Shown here piece by piece: positions 26,667 to 31,912 of a stretch of 31,912 bases of DNA. Below the pieces are notes generated by a model. The model did not search any database, had not been told where the DNA came from, and saw only the letters and a program-made list of their open reading frames with translations. A program made the position numbers and the translations under genes. Origin of the DNA: Coraliomargarita_B sp036735565. Lineage in GTDB: Bacteria > Verrucomicrobiota > Verrucomicrobiia > Opitutales > Coraliomargaritaceae. Where the stretch lies: the NCBI GenBank assembly GCA_036735565.1, contig DAINOC010000024.1, positions 1 through 31,912 of the forward strand. Reading direction: 5' to 3'. Position 1 is the first letter of the stretch. Each line of letters begins with the position of its first letter.

Positions 26667-29600
26667 TCGAGCCCAGCTCTACAACGGGGTTTGCGCCGAG
26701 GCGCAGGCTCTGCTGATGCACGGGCTGGCCGCCCGTCTGGACGCGCCCGCCTGCTCCATCGTGCTCACTTCCGACCCCGTGGGAGCGGCTAACCTGGCTG
26801 CCGAGCTCAACACCCACGTGCAGTGGGCAGGCGATGCCATCGAGGTGCTCTGCTTCCCCGAAGCCCCACCGCCGGATATCGATCCGAAGCGCCGGCAGGA
26901 TCGTATCAACGACCGCCTCGGCGTGCTCAGTGCGCTCCTGCTCCGTCCCGCGCGCTGCGTTCTGGTCGCCACTCCGGAGGCCCTGCTTGGCTCCTGCCCG
27001 GACCGGGCGCGTTTTGAGAGCCGTCAGTTAGAGCTCCGCGTGGGGCAATCCGTCGATTTCCAAAAACTGGTTAGTCAGCTCACCGGGCAGCTCAATTACG
27101 ATGCCGAGGCCCTCTGTGAATATCCCGGCCAGCTGGCCACCCGGGGCGGCCTGATCGACATCTACCCCTGCGACGCGCGAGAGCCCTACCGCATCGACTT
27201 TTTCGGCGACGAGATCGAGAGCATCCGCGCCTTCGACCCCACCACACAGCGCAGCGGTAAAGACCGGTCGACCCTTCGCATTCCTGCCACCGGGGACCGC
27301 TCCAGCCCCGAAGACCCCGAGGGAAGCCTGATCGATTACCTGCCACCAGGCAACCTGCAATGGATTCTCGTCGAACCGGCCGCGCTGGTTCGGCTCCATC
27401 CCTTCCGCTTTGAGAAGAAACCGGCCAGAACCCGTAAGCTGCAAAGCTTCACCCAGCTCCAGACCCGGCGGAAAGAGGAGAAAGACGCGCTGATCGGCCT
27501 CTGCGAGCTCGATACCGATCCCGGGCTGTTTGCCGGGGCCGGGCGCATCCCCCTGCGCACCGAACCCACCAATAACTACCGCTTCCATACCGACGCCCAC
27601 GAAATCGGGCTCGACCGCTTTGAGTCCGAGCGCGGCGCCCGCCTGCAATTTGAATCTCAGCTCGCTGACTGGGCCCAAAAGGATCGTCTCGACCTTTTTT
27701 TTGTCACTCCGGGAGCCAGCGAGGCCGAGCGGATCAAGGAACTGCTCGCCGACAACACGCTCACCGCCGGGCTTTCGCCATCCTTCCTGCACGGCACCCT
27801 CTCCGGTGGCCTGATCTTCCGGGCGGATACGGATGCCCCCTTCGACCTTCCGAAGCGTTTCCGGGGGGCTTACGCTGCCAGTTCGGGCTTTGTCCTGGTG
27901 ACCGACTCCGAATTCTTCGGCCGAAGCCAGCGGCGCTTGTCCCCGAACTCCGAGCGGGCCCGACCCACGATCTCCCAGATCGATCAGCTGCTCGACTTCA
28001 CCGAATTGGCCGATGGCGACCACCTGGTGCACCTCCAGCACGGCATTTGTATCTTCCGCGGACTCACCCAGATTCAGATCCAGGGCGGCACCAAGGAGGT
28101 CATCTCCGTAGAGTTCGCCGAGGACATGACCCTCCACGTGCCCCTTCACGAGTCCCACCTGCTGACGCGCTACGTCGGGCTCAACAAAACCCGGCCCAAA
28201 CTGGGTAAGGTCGGGGGCAGCTCCTGGGAGAAGACGCGCCGAGCCGCCGAGCGCGCCACGCTGGACTATGCGGCCGAGATGCTCCGCCTCCACGCCATGC
28301 GGGAGCAGGCTGGTGGCCGCGCCTTCCCGCCCGACCATCCTTGGCAGCGCGAGTTCGAGTCGGCCTTCCCGTTTAAAGAAACACCGGACCAGCTCCGCGC
28401 CATCGAGGCCGCCAAGGCCGATATGGAAAGCCCGCTCCCCATGGACCGTCTCATCTGCGGTGACGTGGGCTTCGGCAAAACCGAGGTTGCCATCCGCACC
28501 GCTTTCAAGGCCGCCCTCGCAGGAAAACAGGTCGCCATCCTCGCCCCCACCACCGTCCTCTGCCAACAACACCTCAACACTTTCCGCGAGCGCATGGCCC
28601 CCTACCCGGTCATCGTCGACATGGTCAGCGGCTTTCGCACTGCCGCCGAAAATAAAGCAGTCATCGCCCAACTCGCCGAGGGCAAAATCGATATCGTGGT
28701 GGGCACCCACCGGCTCCTCAGCCGCGACGTCCACTTCCGCGATCTCGGACTCCTCGTAGTCGATGAGGAACAGCGCTTCGGCGTGCGCCAGAAAGAGGCC
28801 ATCAAACGGCTCCGTGCCGATGTCGACATCCTTACCATGAGCGCGACACCCATCCCGCGCACCCTCTACCTGGCTATGGCGGGGGCCCGCGAAATGAGCG
28901 TCATCGAGACCCCACCCGTCGACCGCCGCCCGATCGAGACCATCGTGCGCAGCTACGACGAGGGCCTGATCAAGAGCGCCATTCAGGCCGAGACCGACCG
29001 CGGCGGCCAGGTCTTCTACCTTCACAACCGGGTGGCCACCATCGAGGGCGTCGCCCGTAAAATCCGTGAGATGCACCCGCGCCTGCGCGTAGCGGTGGGC
29101 CACGGCCAGATGGACGACGGGGCCCTCGAAAAAGTCATGACCCGCTTCGTCGCGGGCGAAAACGACGTGCTGGTCTGCACCACCATCATCGAGTCGGGTA
29201 TCGACATTCCCAACTGCAACACCCTGATCATCGAGGGGGCCGATCGCTTCGGCCTCGCCCAACTCTATCAGATCCGGGGCCGCGTGGGCCGCTTCAAACG
29301 CCAGGCCTACGCCTACCTGCTCCTCCACCGCCACGCCGCGCTGGTCGACCAGGCACAAAAACGCCTCAATGCGCTCAAACAGCACAATCAACTCGGGGCG
29401 GGCTTCCGCATCGCCATGCGCGACCTCGAACTGCGCGGTGCCGGTAATCTACTGGGCTCCCAGCAGAGTGGCCACATCGCCGGCGTGGGCTTCGAGCTCT
29501 ACTGCCAGTTGCTCCAGCAAAGCGTGGCCCGCCTCAAGGGTGAACCGGGAGCCGACCGTATCCGCGCCGAAGTGAAACTCGACTTTATCGCCAGCGGCGA

Positions 29601-30066
29601 GGGCGGCGGCCGCTCACGCCAAACCAGTGGCAGCTTTAGCTTCGCCGCTATCAAAGACGCCGAATATAAAAAGCAAAGCGACGTCACCGAGGCCAACCTG
29701 CCGACCGGGTATATCGCAGAGCCCCGCCTCCGGATCGACGTGTATCGCCGCCTCGCTCTCGCCGATTCGGTCGAAGACGTCCAAGCCATCCGCGATGAAA
29801 TCATCGATCGCTTCGGGCCGCTTCCCCGCCCCTCGGAGGCACTGATTGCCGTGAGTGAGATTCGCGTGCTTGCGGAACGGATCGGCGTCTGCCGCGTCGA
29901 GAGTGAGCATGACCGCCTCATCTGCCGCCTCGCCCGCCCCGAGCCAGGAAAAGAGTTTCTCAAGTCCGGCAGCCGTTTCCCCCGCCTCAGCGCCAAGGAC
30001 CCCCTCAAGCGCCTAGCGGAGATTCGGAAATTTCTAAGCGGGAATAAAAAAGGCGGAGCGATCTAG
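26659..30066 (+). CDS. mfd: Transcription-repair coupling factor
   Basis: Mfd removes RNA polymerase stalled at DNA damage and recruits UvrA. The 1135-residue protein shows the family order: N-terminal UvrB-like region (to about 330, with LIDIYPCDAREPYRIDFFGDEIESIRAFD), RNA-polymerase-interacting domain (about 450-510, DHLVHLQHGICIFRGL...LHVPLHESHLLTRYVG), RecG-like helicase (Walker A GDVGFGKTE about 599-607, DEEQRFGVRQKE about 702-713, MSATPIPRTLYL, and GRVGRF in motif VI), and a C-terminal D7 domain (from about 1014, LPTGYIAEPRLRIDVYRRLA). All key motifs look intact. The ATG at 26659 overlaps rnc by 8 bases; an upstream in-frame reading from 26590 would lie within rnc and is not favoured. 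Confidence 0.98.
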   Translation: MPDRAQLYNGVCAEAQALLMHGLAARLDAPACSIVLTSDPVGAANLAAELNTHVQWAGDAIEVLCFPEAPPPDIDPKRRQDRINDRLGVLSALLLRPARCVLVATPEALLGSCPDRARFESRQLELRVGQSVDFQKLVSQLTGQLNYDAEALCEYPGQLATRGGLIDIYPCDAREPYRIDFFGDEIESIRAFDPTTQRSGKDRSTLRIPATGDRSSPEDPEGSLIDYLPPGNLQWILVEPAALVRLHPFRFEKKPARTRKLQSFTQLQTRRKEEKDALIGLCELDTDPGLFAGAGRIPLRTEPTNNYRFHTDAHEIGLDRFESERGARLQFESQLADWAQKDRLDLFFVTPGASEAERIKELLADNTLTAGLSPSFLHGTLSGGLIFRADTDAPFDLPKRFRGAYAASSGFVLVTDSEFFGRSQRRLSPNSERARPTISQIDQLLDFTELADGDHLVHLQHGICIFRGLTQIQIQGGTKEVISVEFAEDMTLHVPLHESHLLTRYVGLNKTRPKLGKVGGSSWEKTRRAAERATLDYAAEMLRLHAMREQAGGRAFPPDHPWQREFESAFPFKETPDQLRAIEAAKADMESPLPMDRLICGDVGFGKTEVAIRTAFKAALAGKQVAILAPTTVLCQQHLNTFRERMAPYPVIVDMVSGFRTAAENKAVIAQLAEGKIDIVVGTHRLLSRDVHFRDLGLLVVDEEQRFGVRQKEAIKRLRADVDILTMSATPIPRTLYLAMAGAREMSVIETPPVDRRPIETIVRSYDEGLIKSAIQAETDRGGQVFYLHNRVATIEGVARKIREMHPRLRVAVGHGQMDDGALEKVMTRFVAGENDVLVCTTIIESGIDIPNCNTLIIEGADRFGLAQLYQIRGRVGRFKRQAYAYLLLHRHAALVDQAQKRLNALKQHNQLGAGFRIAMRDLELRGAGNLLGSQQSGHIAGVGFELYCQLLQQSVARLKGEPGADRIRAEVKLDFIASGEGGGRSRQTSGSFSFAAIKDAEYKKQSDVTEANLPTGYIAEPRLRIDVYRRLALADSVEDVQAIRDEIIDRFGPLPRPSEALIAVSEIRVLAERIGVCRVESEHDRLICRLARPEPGKEFLKSGSRFPRLSAKDPLKRLAEIRKFLSGNKKGGAI

Positions 30067-30115
30067 TCGCGCTTCCCCTACGAGACAGCGATATCACGAT
30101 CAACAATCCCGGGAA

Positions 30116-30134
30116 GCAGGGCATCTTGCCCTGC
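30116..30134. terminator. Perfect 8-bp hairpin between convergent mfd and ABC-ATPase genes
   Basis: GCAGGGCA and TGCCCTGC form a perfect 8-bp stem with a 3-base loop 50 bases after the mfd stop. No T-run follows on either strand, so it may be a Rho-linked pause, an mRNA-stabilising end, or a repeat element rather than an intrinsic terminator. Confidence 0.45.
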
Positions 30135-30195
30135 AGCAGCCGACCGACCACAACACGCATCCACGATCAGCGGTCAACAACCCGCCCACGCGACA

Positions 30196-31005
<810 letters not shown>

Positions 31006-31111
31006 CGAAACCATCAGTTTTGCGGCCCTATCGCAAAGAAGCCAACAGGAAAAACACCAAGCCCTGCAGAATAGCCCGCCGCGAAAACGACGCCCCACCG
31101 TTGAGTATCCC

Positions 31112-31498
31112 TCACCAAATCCGCTTCACTCCATAACGATCAAAAATCGGATCCGCACTTATTATTTCGAGGCGCAAGCGACGCGCTTGCACCACTTGAA
31201 TCCGGTCAAATGGATCCCCATGCACCGCCTCAAGCTCCCGGACCGCAACCGCATCGGCATATGCGATTGGCAATACTTCGATTCCACAGTCTTCCAGAAT
31301 ACGCGGCAGGTCTTTTTCGAGGTCGTAAGGCAGGGTAAGCTTCCCAAGCGCAAGCTTGATCGCGGCTTCCCAGATACTTGCGATGCTAATGCAACACCGT
31401 GCCTCTGAAGACTCCATGATTTCAGCCGGTCGGTCCTGCAACCTCGGCGAATCTTCGAAAAATGCGATCCAGCCGTTCGTATCGACGAGATAGTTCAC
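31112..31498 (-). CDS. vapC: PIN-domain toxin (VapC family)
   Basis: The 128-residue protein is a PIN ribonuclease with the expected acidic residues: VDTNGWIAFFEDSP (D6), IASIWEAAIKLALGKLTLP (E44), HGDPFDRIQVVQARR (D95 and D98) and SADPIFDRY (D116). VapC toxins cut tRNA or rRNA; the target is unknown here. The ATG at 31498 overlaps the antitoxin stop by 4 bases, a standard operon arrangement. The catalytic set is complete, so the toxin is probably active. It lies 106 bases upstream of the ABC-ATPase gene on the same strand. Confidence 0.9.
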   Translation of the reverse strand: MNYLVDTNGWIAFFEDSPRLQDRPAEIMESSEARCCISIASIWEAAIKLALGKLTLPYDLEKDLPRILEDCGIEVLPIAYADAVAVRELEAVHGDPFDRIQVVQARRLRLEIISADPIFDRYGVKRIW

Positions 31499-31737
31499 GG
31501 CATGTATTCCTTGAACGCTTCCAGAGGCGCATCGAAATCCTCCGCCATGTAAAACTCACCAGGCTTGCCCTTCGCACATCCCCGCTTCGCCTTCTTCTCC
31601 ACTGGCGGCTCAGGCGGCACCAGGCGGGCCACGCGCTTGCCACGACGGGTAATGTAAATCGCCTGACCTTCCTCAACCAGATCCAACAGTTGCGAAAGAT
31701 GGGTTTTGGCCTCGAAAGCTCCGAATTCCCGTTCCAT
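31495..31737 (-). CDS. Phd/YefM-type antitoxin paired with VapC
   Basis: The 80-residue protein reads MEREFGAFEAKTHLSQLLDLVEEGQAIYITRRGKRVARLVPPEP, the N-terminal DNA-binding domain of Phd/YefM antitoxins, followed by a flexible tail (KKAKRGCAKGKPGEFYMAEDFDAPLEAFKEYMP) of the kind that wraps the toxin. It overlaps vapC by 4 bases. A strong dyad lies 8 bases upstream of the start, consistent with autorepression. No Shine-Dalgarno precedes the ATG (TTTTTGTC), so translation may depend on a leaderless or A/T-rich start. Confidence 0.9.
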   Translation of the reverse strand: MEREFGAFEAKTHLSQLLDLVEEGQAIYITRRGKRVARLVPPEPPVEKKAKRGCAKGKPGEFYMAEDFDAPLEAFKEYMP

Positions 31738-31744
31738 GACAAAA

Positions 31745-31761
31745 AACTAGTTTAACTAGTT
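31745..31761. promoter_or_regulatory. Operator candidate of the VapC-type module
   Basis: ACTAGT occurs twice separated by TTA, giving a near-perfect inverted repeat (AACTAG...CTAGTT) centred 16 bases before the antitoxin start. Its size and position suit Phd-type autoregulation. Confidence 0.55.
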
Positions 31762-31912
31762 GGTTAAGCAACTAAAAATGCCTTGGCTAAATGCATACTT
31801 CACCGGCTTCGTGCTCACCATCACCGAGTCCCACACCCGTCGACCAAAATGCCCGAGCTCGGAAATCCAAATCCACCCCTCTCGAAGCGAAGCGAAGACC
31901 CTCCGTAGCTCA
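31762..31912. other. Noncoding end region with truncated hairpin repeat (copy 3)
   Basis: No convincing gene is seen. The last 16 bases (31897-31912, GACCCTCCGTAGCTCA) match the left arm of the hairpin repeat found before the helicase and MYG1-like genes (GACCCTC, then GCTC); the right arm would lie beyond the window. Confidence 0.45.

Noticed and set aside
27028..29391. Long open frame (787 codons) antisense to mfd
   Set aside because: Mfd motifs on the plus strand are complete; the antisense product shows no recognisable domain.
31778..31912. Open frame starting MPWLNAYFTGFVL and running off the window end
   Set aside because: After the first 17 residues it translates low-complexity and repeat sequence (CTCTCGAAGCGAAG, then the hairpin arm); no family is recognised and the frame is too short to judge.

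Overview
The window reads as bacterial chromosome, GC-rich (about 60% by eye), with tightly packed housekeeping genes on both strands. Gene content and protein style (regulator-metK-ahcY cluster, PIN-PhoH fusion, FmdB-like protein without cysteines, MYG1-type protein, divergent RecN motifs) suggest Verrucomicrobiota, probably an Opitutae-type lineage. That placement is inference from memory of such genomes, with no marker-gene proof. A 100-N gap flanked by an exact 55-bp duplication shows this is a draft scaffold.

Layout. 1-3.1 kb: a secreted histidine phosphatase, a CmoB-like methyltransferase, an FmdB-like small protein and a Xre/RES toxin-antitoxin (TA) pair. 3.1-6.3 kb, minus strand: a winged-helix regulator, metK and ahcY, i.e. 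synthesis of S-adenosylmethionine (SAM) and removal of its product, with dyads before the regulator and before metK. 6.3-8.8 kb: a bicarbonate-transporter-like permease convergent with an isochorismate synthase. 8.9-13.0 kb: a PcrA-like helicase and a MYG1 nuclease-like protein, each preceded by the same 33-bp repeat, then a cupin and a gamma-glutamylcyclotransferase-like protein. 13.0-18.0 kb: rpmB, recN, a Yip1-like membrane protein and an ABC-F ATPase. 18.0-18.5 kb: an RHH/RelE TA pair. 18.6-24.3 kb: hom-plsY, serA, yicC and an ACT-domain protein, with a dispersed repeat in the intergenic regions. 24.3-30.1 kb: PhoH, rnc and mfd. 30.2-31.9 kb: a lone oligopeptide-ABC ATPase, a VapBC pair and a partial repeat at the window end.

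How the genes fit together. Most encode one-carbon and amino-acid metabolism (metK, ahcY, hom, serA, ACT), DNA repair (pcrA-like, recN, mfd) and RNA processing or translation (rpmB, rnc, yicC, phoH, ABC-F). Three TA modules of three unrelated families are interspersed, each with a dyad at or just upstream of the antitoxin start.

I did not find a clearly new multi-gene system. The best leads are (1) the regulator-metK-ahcY cluster with its dyads, (2) an intergenic repeat built of three decamers at an exact 10-bp period (consensus near ATTAACGTYY, third unit always ATTAACGGTT) followed by an A-run and a C/G-rich tail, present in three good copies and one decayed copy between 18.5 and 23.8 kb, and (3) a 33-bp hairpin repeat placed just before two start codons. 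No tRNA, rRNA, CRISPR array, insertion sequence or known riboswitch was recognised.
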